A stretch of 51,400 bases of DNA. Source: Candidatus Shapirobacteria bacterium (GTDB lineage Bacteria; Patescibacteriota; Microgenomatia; 0-14-0-10-38-17). The stretch lies in contig JAQVIV010000003.1 of NCBI GenBank assembly GCA_028695445.1, positions 4,610 through 56,009 of the forward strand. Direction: 5' to 3'. Both the position numbers and the translations under genes were made by a program. This document shows positions 29,897-39,891 of the stretch, one piece after another (the first letter of the stretch is position 1; every line of letters begins with the position of its first letter). The notes below the pieces were generated by a model. The model did not search any database and was not told where the DNA came from. It worked only from the letters and a program-made list of their open reading frames with translations.

Positions 29897-31434
29897 TCCT
29901 GATCACCTCCAAAAATTTTTTTAGCCACATTATAAATGTTATCATCTTTTGATCTGGAAAAAACAGGATTATTCTTATTGTTCTTTAAAACCAGGGGGCG
30001 TTTTTCAACTAAACAATAAAAGAGACTCACCGGACAATCAAAAATCTCACTGGCCACAGATTCAACTATACGACGGTTGACTTCTTTTTCCAAACACTCT
30101 TTGTGGAACTGATAGTAAACCCCTAAAGTTAAACGATTATTCTCAAAGGAAACAGGGTAGGCCGCTTTCAAAAAAGCTTCCAGGGAGTGATTCTTGGGCT
30201 TGATTTTTTTTAAAAGAAACCGCCACTGTTCTTCATTAATAGTTTTTGGGCTATTTTTAGTCTTCTGTTTTTTTCTGGTATTGGTATTTTTCTTCTCTTC
30301 TACTTTACTTATTTTTTCTTTCGGGTGATCTTGAGCGGGTTCATGTTTTACCCTACCCCCTTTTTCCTCCCCTGACCGCTGGTAATTGGAATTATCCTTG
30401 TTAACCCCAATCGCCTGAGCAACAGCCAACTCCATTACTAAAATCGGCAGGTCTGATTTTCTGGCTTTATTGGCCGCCTGAGAAAAAATTTCTACCCAGG
30501 TCATTAACTGTTCAGCCGAAAAATTACCCTCTTGGCCATCAGAAATTCCCCAAACACCGTGAAGCAGCCGCCGTAAAAAGACCAACAAACCCTTAAGATA
30601 AGATAACCAGTCAACACCGCCGCTATCCAAACGAGCAACTTCTTCCAAAGCCATCGATAGATCCCCATTACTAATAAAAGACAGAATTCTTTCTGGTTGA
30701 AACGTACTTTGGTCGCCGATAACTTTCTTGGTCAAGAAAACGGTGATTGTGCTGTTGGTAAAAGACAATTCTTCTAAAATTTTCTGACCGTCACGAAAAC
30801 TACCGTCGACATTGTGAGCAATGATTTTCAAAACCTGATCGCTTTCTATTTTCAAGTTTTCTTTTTTTACCACCCTTTTAAGAGCTCGCAAGACCTCTTG
30901 ATCGCTGGCCTTATGAAAATTAATTCTCAAACAGCGAGACAAAACCGTTTGAGGAATTTTTTCTGGATTAGTAGTACACAATATAAACACCACCTGAGGG
31001 GGTGGCTCTTCCAGGGTTTTGAGTAAAGCATTAAATGCCTCATTGGTTAACATATGGACTTCGTCAATAATGTAAACCTTGGTCTTACCTCTAACCGGAG
31101 CCAAACCAACCCCCTCTTTTAACTGACGAATATCATCAATGCCCCGATTAGAGGCGGCATCAATTTCCAAAACATCCAAAAAGGCTCCTTTGTTAATAGC
31201 CGAACATGAAGAACAGTGGTTACAGGGATCCGCCTGACCAGGTTTTTTCTCTTGGCAATTAAGACTTTTGGCAATAATTCTGGCTACCGATGTCTTACCA
31301 ATTCCTCGAGGACCAGCCAGCAACAGGGCATGAGGAAAGGGGTCTGATGATAAGATTCGCCCCAGAGATTCCCTGGCCTCAGTCAAATCAATTTCGGCAA
31401 CTTTCTTAGGACGATATTTTATATAAAAAGCCAC
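29893..31434 (-). CDS. dnaX: DNA polymerase III subunits gamma/tau
   Basis: MAFYIKYRPKKVAEI, GPRGIGKTSVARIIAKSLNC, CNHCSSC, IIDEVHMLTNEAFNALLKTLEEPP. Confidence 0.95.
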   Translation of the reverse strand: MAFYIKYRPKKVAEIDLTEARESLGRILSSDPFPHALLLAGPRGIGKTSVARIIAKSLNCQEKKPGQADPCNHCSSCSAINKGAFLDVLEIDAASNRGIDDIRQLKEGVGLAPVRGKTKVYIIDEVHMLTNEAFNALLKTLEEPPPQVVFILCTTNPEKIPQTVLSRCLRINFHKASDQEVLRALKRVVKKENLKIESDQVLKIIAHNVDGSFRDGQKILEELSFTNSTITVFLTKKVIGDQSTFQPERILSFISNGDLSMALEEVARLDSGGVDWLSYLKGLLVFLRRLLHGVWGISDGQEGNFSAEQLMTWVEIFSQAANKARKSDLPILVMELAVAQAIGVNKDNSNYQRSGEEKGGRVKHEPAQDHPKEKISKVEEKKNTNTRKKQKTKNSPKTINEEQWRFLLKKIKPKNHSLEAFLKAAYPVSFENNRLTLGVYYQFHKECLEKEVNRRIVESVASEIFDCPVSLFYCLVEKRPLVLKNNKNNPVFSRSKDDNIYNVAKKIFGGDQE

Positions 31435-31438
31435 ACCT

Positions 31439-31837
31439 TTAAAAATTTTTAATTTTAAACTTTGAATTGCCTTTATGGTTTTCCCCTACCAACCGACTCA
31501 AGCCGTGTTCAACAAAATCCCAAACCGTCTCATCGATCTCTTCCTGATAAACAATCGCCTCTTTTTGAGCACAAGGGTAACAAACAACAATATCACCCAA
31601 AATTAAGCCTCCTTCCGGGGTCCGAGCCTCATTTTGAGGAAAAGCTAAAACATCCGAAATCTTATCTAAGTTTCGATAAACCTGATTAAGCTGACGCATT
31701 TTCCGCTTACCAACCAAAGCCAAACTCAGTTCAACATCATCAAGCCCCAACCCAGACAAATAATCGTTAATTCTTTTCCTTAAGATTGGGCGGTTTATAA
31801 GATAACCAGCGTTAGCCCTAATATCAATTATTACCAT
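31439..31837 (-). CDS. ybeY: Endoribonuclease YbeY-like, altered metal-binding motif
   Basis: ISDVLAFPQ, LGDIVVCYPCAQKEA, and EHGLSRLVGENH in place of HGxLHLxGyDH. Confidence 0.8.
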   Translation of the reverse strand: MVIIDIRANAGYLINRPILRKRINDYLSGLGLDDVELSLALVGKRKMRQLNQVYRNLDKISDVLAFPQNEARTPEGGLILGDIVVCYPCAQKEAIVYQEEIDETVWDFVEHGLSRLVGENHKGNSKFKIKNF

Positions 31838-31852
31838 CGGTCTTAATAAGAG

Positions 31853-32311
31853 TTAGCTTGTTGCTTTTTTAGCAAGCTCTTCCTTTACGATCCTGGCCAC
31901 CACCGATCCGTCTTGGCCAGAACCAATTCGATTCATTGTCTGGCCCATCAAAAGACCAAAGTCAGCCAGTCTCGAAAAGTTTCTCTCTTTAATAATTTCC
32001 TGAACCAGCTGGCGGATTTTTTCCTCTGAAATTGATTGGGGAAGAAAATCGGCCAAGACTGCCAATTCCGCCTCTTCCTGCTCCTGCAAATCTTTTCGAC
32101 CGGCCTGACTATAAAAATTAATTGACTCTCGACGATTTTTCGCTTCTTTTCTGACCACCAAACCAATCTCCTCTCTTGTCAGCTCTCGTTTTTTTTCAAT
32201 TTCTTGGTTGTGAATCGCCGCCAATAATAAACGCAAAACCGAAACTCGCAGCTTATCTTGCTCCCCCATTGCTTCTTTAAGAAGCCGGGTTAAGTCTTGC
32301 CTTGAGGTCAT
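31853..32311 (-). CDS. yqeY: GatB/YqeY domain protein
   Basis: AMGEQDKLRVSVLRLLLAAIHNQEIEK; downstream of rpsU. Confidence 0.88.
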   Translation of the reverse strand: MTSRQDLTRLLKEAMGEQDKLRVSVLRLLLAAIHNQEIEKKRELTREEIGLVVRKEAKNRRESINFYSQAGRKDLQEQEEAELAVLADFLPQSISEEKIRQLVQEIIKERNFSRLADFGLLMGQTMNRIGSGQDGSVVARIVKEELAKKATS

Positions 32312-32487
32312 CGTCTTATTCTCGCCTCCCTTTCTTTTTGTTTCTTTTCTTCTCGTTTCTGTTGAGACGGCTTGGTATAGCGAGCCCGTTTTTTTACATT
32401 AACAATAATATCGGCTGTTTTTCTCCGAAAAGAGGAAATAAGCTGATCGCCAGATTCACCTGGTTTTTTTTTAACAACCACTGCCAT
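32308..32487 (-). CDS. rpsU: 30S ribosomal protein S21 (59 aa, absent from the supplied ORF track)
   Basis: Reverse complement translates MAVVVKKKPGESGDQLISSFRRKTADIIVNVKKRARYTKPSQQKREEKKQKEREARIRR*; 4-nt overlap with yqeY. Confidence 0.9.
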   Translation of the reverse strand: MAVVVKKKPGESGDQLISSFRRKTADIIVNVKKRARYTKPSQQKREEKKQKEREARIRR

Positions 32488-32680
32488 ATGTTTACTATAT
32501 TAAAGTGAACACCTCCTTCAATCATTTTAAATTAAAAAAATTAATCAACGCCGAAGAAACCAAACCCAATTCTTCGCTTCTTAAGATTATACTTTAAAGA
32601 AAAGGCCTTGACAATAAACTACTAAAAGGGTAATTCTGCCAACTCTTCTCAAAAAGAAGCCTTCCCTAAAAAAATATTAA

Positions 32681-33793
32681 TTAGAAGGTCCGCTTCAAAT
32701 CATTAACCGTAACCAAGACCAACAAAACAATCAAAAAAATTAGACCGATCTGGTTGGCGTATCCCTCAATTTTTTCCCTTTTTTTTCGACCAATAATATT
32801 CTCAACTAAAACAAAAACTACTCGCCCACCATCTAAGGCTGGAAAGGGTATCAGGTTAAAAATGGCCAAATTAATCGATAATATCCCAGTAAAGTTAACT
32901 AAAGCCCAAAAACCGGATCGAGACACTTCTCCCGTGGCTTGATAGATACCAATTGGCCCAGCAATTTCGGCTGGAATTCCTTGACCAGAAACCAGCTTAA
33001 TCAATATTTGGCCCAAAGACAATACCATCTGCTCAATCCAAAAAAAAGCCTCCCTAAAACCATTATAAATAGCTTTGGGGATCATTTTGTAAAAGGGGTA
33101 AAAATTGCTTTCGGTTTGAGAAATAATCACGCCAGTTGCCCCTTCCCCCGTGGGGGGAGTTTTTCTGACTAATACTTGAGCCATCAGTTGGTTGTCTTGG
33201 CAAAACCAAAAGCTGCCCTCTTGACCACCAGTTTTTTCTTGATTAAGGCAGGGGTTATTTTCCCTTTGAATATTTAAAACAATTCTGTCTTCGGCGCTAT
33301 TAACCAGATTAACAAACTCTTCCGTGCTGTTAATTTCCTGACCATTGGCTAGGGCAATAATATCTCCCTCTTCCAAACCAGCCTCTTGAGCCGGCGAGTC
33401 GGGCATTATAGCAATAATCCTAACCTGGTTTGACTCTTCAGGAATTCCCAAAAAAGAATAAACCAAGCAAAATAAACCCACTCCTAAAAACAAGTTCATA
33501 ACTACTCCCGCCAACAAAATTCTTATCCTTACCCCCTTGCTTCTACTGGAAAAAGATCGTTTTTGGTTTCTGTCAATCTGCCCATCTTCTCCTAAAAGAC
33601 GGACAAAGCCACCGAAAGGGAATAGGTTAATGGAGTAAATCGTCTCGCCGATTTTCTTTCCCCAAATTCTTGGCGGAATACCAAAACCAAACTCTTCAAT
33701 CTTTACCCCGGCTTTTTTAGCCAATAAGAAGTGTCCACCCTCGTGGACTAAAATTAACAAAGACAAAATCAGAAAAAAATATAAGGCAGTCAT
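32681..33793 (-). CDS. rseP: Site-2 protease / RIP metalloprotease RseP
   Basis: LVHEGGHFLLAKKAGVKIEEFGFGIPPR, PDZ region, FNLIPFPALDGGRV. Confidence 0.93.
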   Translation of the reverse strand: MTALYFFLILSLLILVHEGGHFLLAKKAGVKIEEFGFGIPPRIWGKKIGETIYSINLFPFGGFVRLLGEDGQIDRNQKRSFSSRSKGVRIRILLAGVVMNLFLGVGLFCLVYSFLGIPEESNQVRIIAIMPDSPAQEAGLEEGDIIALANGQEINSTEEFVNLVNSAEDRIVLNIQRENNPCLNQEKTGGQEGSFWFCQDNQLMAQVLVRKTPPTGEGATGVIISQTESNFYPFYKMIPKAIYNGFREAFFWIEQMVLSLGQILIKLVSGQGIPAEIAGPIGIYQATGEVSRSGFWALVNFTGILSINLAIFNLIPFPALDGGRVVFVLVENIIGRKKREKIEGYANQIGLIFLIVLLVLVTVNDLKRTF

Positions 33794-33866
33794 AATAAAA
33801 GAACCACTATTGAAACAATCACCAAAAAACCAAACGGTAACTCCAAAAAAACATCTGGGGGTGAAA

Positions 33867-34418
33867 TTATAACACTTCTAACTCAGCAATTTTCTTATCT
33901 CCCAACCGATCAATTTCTTCAATCTGGTTATCAGTTAGTTCTTGGAGTTTTTCTTCCTGACGAAAAGCATCATCCTGGCTAATTTCACCCGCATCTTTTT
34001 GGTGTAAAATTTGATTCCTTTCTTCGGCCCTAATTTGTCTAATCATTACCCGAGCCGCTTCTAGCTTTTTTTTCAGAAGGCGAACATATTCCTCCCTCCT
34101 TTGAGCCGATAAGGGAGGAAGAGTAGCCCTAACCGCATCCTTACCCACGGCCACCGACAAACCCAACTCTGACACCTCTAAAGTTTGGGCAATATTTTTT
34201 GCAACTTTAGGGTCCCAGGGTTGAATTACTAAACAATTAACACCCTCAACGCTAATTGAGGCCAACTCTTTGATCTTTAGCTCCCCTGCCCCCTCATAGG
34301 CCGAAACCTGAAGATTCTCTACCAGAGCGGGGTTAGCCCTGGAAGTTCTCATTGAAACAACATCCTCCCTTAATAGGTTCAACGCCTGAACCATTTTTGT
34401 TTTCGTTTCCTCTAACAT
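33867..34418 (-). CDS. frr: Ribosome recycling factor; likely start at internal Met 34418
   Basis: MRTSRANPALVENLQV..., LPPLSAQRREEYVRLLKKKLEAARVMIRQIR. Confidence 0.95.
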   Translation of the reverse strand: MLEETKTKMVQALNLLREDVVSMRTSRANPALVENLQVSAYEGAGELKIKELASISVEGVNCLVIQPWDPKVAKNIAQTLEVSELGLSVAVGKDAVRATLPPLSAQRREEYVRLLKKKLEAARVMIRQIRAEERNQILHQKDAGEISQDDAFRQEEKLQELTDNQIEEIDRLGDKKIAELEVL

Positions 34419-34458
34419 TAATCTTTTTATTAAAGATGCTAAAAAAACAACAACCAAA

Positions 34459-34926
34459 CTAAATTTCCAACCGATAAATATCTTTAACCCGAATATTCTC
34501 TCCGGTTTTGGCAATCATTTTGCTAAGCAAGTCCTCAACCAAAATTTCGGGGTCACGAATATAATTTTGGGTTAGCAATTCTTTGCTGTTAGCCGGATTC
34601 ATGGCAACCACCTGCATCGCCAGCTCTTTGCCCAAATCGGCAAAATCACCGGTTCGAGCAACAAAGTCAGTCTCACAAGACAGGGCCACCAAAGCCCCGA
34701 TCTTGCCGTCACCATGAACATAGGCAAAGACCTTGCCCTGGCTAGTTTCTCGATCGGCTTTTTTAGCAGCAATTTCTTGATGGCCTTTTGTCAATTCTTC
34801 TAGAGCCTGGTCAAAATCCCCTTGGGTTTTTTCCAAAACTTGACGACAAGCCATCACTCCTGCCCCAGTTTGTTCTCTTAATTTCTTAACTACCGATATG
34901 GAAACTAAACCACCGCTATTAGTCAT
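34459..34926 (-). CDS. tsf: Elongation factor Ts (short form, 155 aa)
   Basis: VKKLREQTGAGVMACRQVLEKTQGDFDQALEEL, LSCETDFVARTGDF. Confidence 0.95.
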   Translation of the reverse strand: MTNSGGLVSISVVKKLREQTGAGVMACRQVLEKTQGDFDQALEELTKGHQEIAAKKADRETSQGKVFAYVHGDGKIGALVALSCETDFVARTGDFADLGKELAMQVVAMNPANSKELLTQNYIRDPEILVEDLLSKMIAKTGENIRVKDIYRLEI

Positions 34927-35746
34927 GCTTAATTTTTTTCAAAGATTTAACAATCTGGTCGAGAAGATATTCTATACTGGCTTGAGCATCGTCATTGGCT
35001 GGAATTACCCGATCAATATTTTCCGGATCAGCGTTAGTGTCAACAATCGCTACCACGCCAATTCCCATTCTTTTCGCCTCTCTAACCGCCGTTTGCTCCT
35101 TTTTGGGGTCGACAATAAAAAGTTTGTCAGGCAATCCCTCAAGGCCAACAAGACCACCATAAAGATCCTGGAGACGACGCTGTTCTCTTTTTAAAACGCT
35201 AATTTCATACTTGGTTAAGTCGGGGTTCTTTTCCAGCAGTTTATTATTGAGCTCCTCAAGACGAACTAAATTTTTTTTCACCTCCAACCAATTGGTCAAC
35301 AAGCCGCCAATCCAACGAGCATTAACGTAAAACATTCCCGTTGCCTGGGCCGCTTTCTTAATTGCTTCCGCCGCTTGTCTTTTAGTTCCCAAAAAGATTA
35401 TTTTCCCTTCATTTTTAACCGAGTCAACCAAATAATCAATCGCTTCTTCTAGCTGGACTTTAGTTTTAATTAAATCAAAAATGTGAGTACCCTCTCGAAC
35501 AGTAAAAATGTATTCCTGCATCCGAGGATTAACCTTGGAGACTGAGTGCCCAAAATGACAACCAGCCTGAAGCAGGCCCTCCAAAGAAATATCACCATTA
35601 TTGATCACCCTTGGGCTAACAGCTGATAGTCGAGAAGAAGCTTCTTTCTTTATCATCCCAGCGGCCGCCTTGGAAGTTGTTTTTTTGACTACCGCTTTTT
35701 TTTCTTGTTTTTTAGTGGTTTTTTGGTTTACCTTGCCCTTTGCCAT
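34919..35746 (-). CDS. rpsB: 30S ribosomal protein S2 with Lys-rich N-terminal extension
   Basis: GLLQAGCHFGHSVSKVNPRMQEYIFTVREGTHIFDLIKT; Lys/Ala-rich first ~35 aa. Confidence 0.95.
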   Translation of the reverse strand: MAKGKVNQKTTKKQEKKAVVKKTTSKAAAGMIKKEASSRLSAVSPRVINNGDISLEGLLQAGCHFGHSVSKVNPRMQEYIFTVREGTHIFDLIKTKVQLEEAIDYLVDSVKNEGKIIFLGTKRQAAEAIKKAAQATGMFYVNARWIGGLLTNWLEVKKNLVRLEELNNKLLEKNPDLTKYEISVLKREQRRLQDLYGGLVGLEGLPDKLFIVDPKKEQTAVREAKRMGIGVVAIVDTNADPENIDRVIPANDDAQASIEYLLDQIVKSLKKIKHD

Positions 35747-35862
35747 ATTAGTCTCCTTTTAAAACCGCCATTCGAGCCGCTTTTCTTAAGCCAGGAGATC
35801 AGTTCGAATGTGTGTGATTTTATCTTGATACATTGTACCCTGGAAATTACCAAAAAGCAATT

Positions 35863-36702
35863 CTATCCCAAACGCTTAACAAGACGAATAAAATTCGCCA
35901 ATAGACAGGCAACCGTCACCGGTCCAACTCCCCCGGGTACCGGAGTAATAAAGGAAACCCTGTCTTTAACCTCCAGAAAATCAACATCACCCTCGGGTGA
36001 GCCGACATCAATAATAATTTGCCCGGAAGAAACCATGCCCCCCCTGATCAAGTTGGGCTGGCCGGTAGCAGAAATTATAATTTCTGCCGACTGAGTATAA
36101 TCTGACAAGGGCTTAGTCTGACGATGACAAACGGTCACTAAAGCACCGTGTTTTTTTAAAAAGGCCGCTAAGGGCCGACCAACAATATCAGATCGACCTA
36201 TAACCACAACCTTTTTTCTTAATAACCGATTCTTTCCTGCTCCCGCCTGTTCCAATATCGCCATCACTGCTTCAGCGGTGGCTGGTAAAAAGGAGCTTTT
36301 TCCCAACATCACCTGAGCCAATCTCCGACTAGTCAAACAATCAACATCTTTCCCAAAAGCAATCTTATCAACTATTCCCTGCTGGACAGCTTTAAATTTT
36401 TTGGGCAAGGACAATTGAAACATTATTCCTCCTACCCCCTGATTCCGATTCAGTTCCTCAACCAGGCTTAGCAAGTCATTTTTGCCAACCGTTCCCGGCA
36501 GCCTAACCGGCCAAAAATTAATCCCAACTCTTCTGGCCGCCAACCCCTTTAAATCAAGATAAATTTGGGCCGCCCGATCGTTGCCCACCAAAATATCCAC
36601 TAAGGCTAGCTTTTTAACTTCTAACGGCAAGACGGAAAAGTCTTGGGCGACCTTTTGTTCCAATTTTTTGGCAAAATCTTTTCCAGAAAAAACCGTAACC
36701 AT
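35863..36702 (-). CDS. folD: Methylenetetrahydrofolate dehydrogenase/cyclohydrolase
   Basis: VVIGRSDIVGRPLAAFLKKHGALVTVCH, VGSPEGDVDF, TPVPGGVGPVTVACLL. Confidence 0.95.
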   Translation of the reverse strand: MVTVFSGKDFAKKLEQKVAQDFSVLPLEVKKLALVDILVGNDRAAQIYLDLKGLAARRVGINFWPVRLPGTVGKNDLLSLVEELNRNQGVGGIMFQLSLPKKFKAVQQGIVDKIAFGKDVDCLTSRRLAQVMLGKSSFLPATAEAVMAILEQAGAGKNRLLRKKVVVIGRSDIVGRPLAAFLKKHGALVTVCHRQTKPLSDYTQSAEIIISATGQPNLIRGGMVSSGQIIIDVGSPEGDVDFLEVKDRVSFITPVPGGVGPVTVACLLANFIRLVKRLG

Positions 36703-36730
36703 ATGAGGCTATTTTAGCACGATCAGGTAT

Positions 36731-37966
36731 TTAGCCTAATCCCGGAGCGGGGAATTTCTTTGTTAGTTCTTCGACTTTTTGCTTTATTTTACCCGGATTA
36801 GTTTGACCGCTAATAACCGCTCCAATCCAACGGGCAATTTGAACCATTTGCTCTTCTTTCATGCCCCGTGTTGTTAACGCCGGTGTCCCCAGCCTGATTC
36901 CCGATGGAACCAATGGCGGCCGAGGATCATGGGGAATACTGTTAGCATTAACAATGATACCGGCCTCTTCTAAAAGAAGAGCCGCTCTTTTGCCATCAAT
37001 GTTTTTATTTCTCAAGTCAATTACCATTAAATGGTTATCGGTCCCTCCCGAAACCAAACTAAAACCAAGATTGGCCAATTCCCCAGATAAGCAACTAGCA
37101 TTATTAACAATTTGTCGAGCGTATTGCTTAAAATCCTTTTGGCCTGCTTCTTCCAGAGCAACGGCAATAGCGGCAATATTATTTTCATGGGGTCCACCCT
37201 GAAGACCAGGGAAAACAGCCCGATTAATTTTTTTAGCCAAATCCCTATCTTTTAGTAAACCCTTCCTGGTAGTTAAAATCATTGCTCCTCGCGGACCGCG
37301 CAAAGACTTGTGAGTTGTAGTGGTAATAACATCAGCATAAGGCACTGGCGAAGGGTGGACTCCGGCGATTACCAGGGCAACAATATGAGCAATATCGGCC
37401 ATCAAATAAGCGCCAACCCTATCAGCAATTTTCCCAAAATAGGCAAAATCAAGAGTTCGAGAATAGGAAGTTGTTCCGGCAATAATTATTTTTGGCCGTT
37501 CTTTTAGAGCTTGCCGTTCTATTTTTTCATAATCAAAAAGGCCGTCTTCGCCAACCTGGTATTGAACACTGTTAAAATACTTACCAGAAAAGGTAATCTT
37601 AGGGTGACCATGAGTAAGATGGCCACCTGAAAGCAGGCCCGGTCCCATAATTTTGTCTCCCGGATCAAGTAAGGCAAAATAAACCGCCGCATTAGCCGGC
37701 GAACCGGAATAAGCTTGAACATTAACCCGAGGGACACCAAACAGTCTTTTGGCAAGCTTAATAGTCAAATTTTCCACCTCATCAACAAACTTCTGGCCCT
37801 GGTAATAACGCCGGCCAGGATAACCCTCGGCATATTTGTTTTGAAAAGCCGACCCCAAAGCTTTCAAAACTGCCCTTGAGGCATAATTTTCGGAGGGAAT
37901 CATCATCAGTGTTTCTTTCTGACGACGAACCTCATTTTTAATTAGCTGGAAAACCTGCTTAGTCAT
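36731..37966 (-). CDS. glyA: Serine hydroxymethyltransferase
   Basis: MMIPSENYASRAVLKALGS, NKYAEGYPGRRYYQG, TTTTHKSLRGPRGAMIL. Confidence 0.97.
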   Translation of the reverse strand: MTKQVFQLIKNEVRRQKETLMMIPSENYASRAVLKALGSAFQNKYAEGYPGRRYYQGQKFVDEVENLTIKLAKRLFGVPRVNVQAYSGSPANAAVYFALLDPGDKIMGPGLLSGGHLTHGHPKITFSGKYFNSVQYQVGEDGLFDYEKIERQALKERPKIIIAGTTSYSRTLDFAYFGKIADRVGAYLMADIAHIVALVIAGVHPSPVPYADVITTTTHKSLRGPRGAMILTTRKGLLKDRDLAKKINRAVFPGLQGGPHENNIAAIAVALEEAGQKDFKQYARQIVNNASCLSGELANLGFSLVSGGTDNHLMVIDLRNKNIDGKRAALLLEEAGIIVNANSIPHDPRPPLVPSGIRLGTPALTTRGMKEEQMVQIARWIGAVISGQTNPGKIKQKVEELTKKFPAPGLG

Positions 37967-38583
37967 TAAATTAAACCTTTTGTTTCTAATACCCTCATTA
38001 TATCGCTGGCAACATTAACGGCCGGTTTTTCTCCCGAAACACGGACACTTCGATCAGGGAATTTCCCCAACAACCAGTCATAACCTCGGGCGAACTGCTT
38101 CATTTGAGACAATTTCTCAAAAATTTTCTCTTTTTCCCCCCGCCCCCCAATTCGCCTCATCGCTTCCTCCAAGCCAACATCAAGATAAATAACCAAATCC
38201 GGCTCTAGACAATAACGATTAAGATCAAGCAGCCAATTCTTGTCTGCCGCCAGACAACCATAAGCAACCGTTGCCCAATAATAGCGATCGCAAATCACCA
38301 GCTTTCCCTTGTCAAGTTCCGGTCTAATAACTCTTTCCAAATGGTCAAGGCGATCAGCCACAAAAAGAAGCTGTAAAGCAATAGAATCTAATTTCCCCCT
38401 AGAAGAAAGAACCCTTTCAATTAACTTGCCCACCGCTCCGTCCCGGGTATGTTCGCGAGTCAAACAATAATTGCTTCCTCTTTTGATTAGTTCTTGCTCT
38501 AATAGAGCCATTTGGGTTGATTTTCCACTACCATCAAGACCTTCAATAACCACCAGTTTGCCAGAAATAGATTTTTTAGTCAT
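37966..38583 (-). CDS. tmk: Thymidylate kinase; start at internal Met 38583
   Basis: VVIEGLDGSGKSTQMALLEQEL, DRYYWATVAYGC. Confidence 0.93.
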   Translation of the reverse strand: MTKKSISGKLVVIEGLDGSGKSTQMALLEQELIKRGSNYCLTREHTRDGAVGKLIERVLSSRGKLDSIALQLLFVADRLDHLERVIRPELDKGKLVICDRYYWATVAYGCLAADKNWLLDLNRYCLEPDLVIYLDVGLEEAMRRIGGRGEKEKIFEKLSQMKQFARGYDWLLGKFPDRSVRVSGEKPAVNVASDIMRVLETKGLI

Positions 38584-38591
38584 ATTAATAA

Positions 38592-39317
38592 TTAACCTCT
38601 TGTTCTCAGCTCGGCTCCAGGAATTTTTTTCCACAATCCGCAAGTCAACTCTCCTTCCCAGCAAATCTTTTCGGTCTGACAGCTAGGGCCGGCGTTGGCA
38701 AAAAGCAATGGCGCCGCTTCTTTGACCAGCCTCATCATCTCGCCAGCCAAAGCTCTAATTTCCCACTGGGCCCGCAAACAAGTGCGAAGTCGAAAAAAAT
38801 TAGCCAGCGCTCGAGCATTCATGGTAACAACAATCTTTGTTTCACAGGCATTGGGTAAAATAAACCGAGCATCTTCCGGAGAAACGCCCGATTTAATCAA
38901 GCTCCGATAAACCGTTTCGACTTTCTCCATTGCCAAATGAAATTCTTTTCGCCTCTCCTTACTATAAGATATTTTTGGAGGAATAATATAGGTTATTTCC
39001 CCTTTAGATAAGTCAACGTAGCGCTGAGATTGTTGGGAAAAAGAGGCAATCCGATGACGAACCAGCTGATGAGAACAAGCCCGAGAAATTCCCTCGATGG
39101 CAAAAGTAAAAGAAGCATGTTCAATGGTCGAAGTATGGCCTGAAGCCATCACCAAGCCAATTAATCTCTCTTGGTTTTTTTGATCGGCCTTTTTAACCAA
39201 TTGGTCTGCTCCTGCGGAGGAATAACACTGACGAATAGCGGCTGTTACTGTTGCTTCTGAATCTTGAGTCTGGGCAATCAACCTTACCTTCAGTTTTACT
39301 TTTTTAGCCATTAGCAA
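38592..39317 (-). CDS. thyX: FAD-dependent thymidylate synthase
   Basis: ThyX motif RHRIASFSQQSQRY; ALANFFRLRTCLRAQWEIR. Confidence 0.93.
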   Translation of the reverse strand: MLMAKKVKLKVRLIAQTQDSEATVTAAIRQCYSSAGADQLVKKADQKNQERLIGLVMASGHTSTIEHASFTFAIEGISRACSHQLVRHRIASFSQQSQRYVDLSKGEITYIIPPKISYSKERRKEFHLAMEKVETVYRSLIKSGVSPEDARFILPNACETKIVVTMNARALANFFRLRTCLRAQWEIRALAGEMMRLVKEAAPLLFANAGPSCQTEKICWEGELTCGLWKKIPGAELRTRG

Positions 39318-39891
39318 AAATTTTTTCTAAAACTTCAATCACTTTGATTTCTAGTTCTTCAATTGTTCCGTTATTATTAATCAAAAAATCGGCCCTCTTC
39401 AGGCAGGCAGAGATGTTGCGGCCTACCTGGCCATCACCACTAAAAAAATCTTTTTTATCGATCTGAACAAATTCTTTAAAAGTCAAGGGCTCGCCCTCTC
39501 TAGATCGTTGCCTGGCCCAAAGAAAACGCTGTCTTTGGCTGGCCTTAAGGCCAATTAAGTAAAAGCCGGGTTGGTTTTTAAAAAAATCAACTTCGGCAAG
39601 ACCCCGAATTGAATCAATGGCCACTTTGGGAAGGGTTTGTTTTTGGGCTATTTGCCAAGTTCTCCGAGCTAAAACGTCGGAGCCATAATCTCGTCTTAAT
39701 TGATCAGCAACCACCAACAGCCTTTCTCTCGTCACCTCCCGGCCCTGATTGATAATTTCTTCTCGAATCCGATCCGATAAAGATAAACAAAAAAAACCCC
39801 TCTTTTGCAAAAAACTAATAACCGTTCCCTTGCCGGCGCTAATCGGACTAACCAAACCAATAATTATTTTTCTTTTGGGGGTGATGACCAT
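39304..39891 (-). CDS. P-loop nucleoside/nucleotide kinase-like (dephospho-CoA/dNMP kinase-type)
   Basis: [25 protein letters not shown] Walker A; adjacent to dCMP deaminase and thyX. Confidence 0.6.
   Translation of the reverse strand: MVITPKRKIIIGLVSPISAGKGTVISFLQKRGFFCLSLSDRIREEIINQGREVTRERLLVVADQLRRDYGSDVLARRTWQIAQKQTLPKVAIDSIRGLAEVDFFKNQPGFYLIGLKASQRQRFLWARQRSREGEPLTFKEFVQIDKKDFFSGDGQVGRNISACLKRADFLINNNGTIEELEIKVIEVLEKIFANG

Noticed and set aside
29893-31434. Programmed frameshift in dnaX
   Set aside because: No convincing slippery heptamer plus downstream stop noticed; the ORF is continuous to full length.
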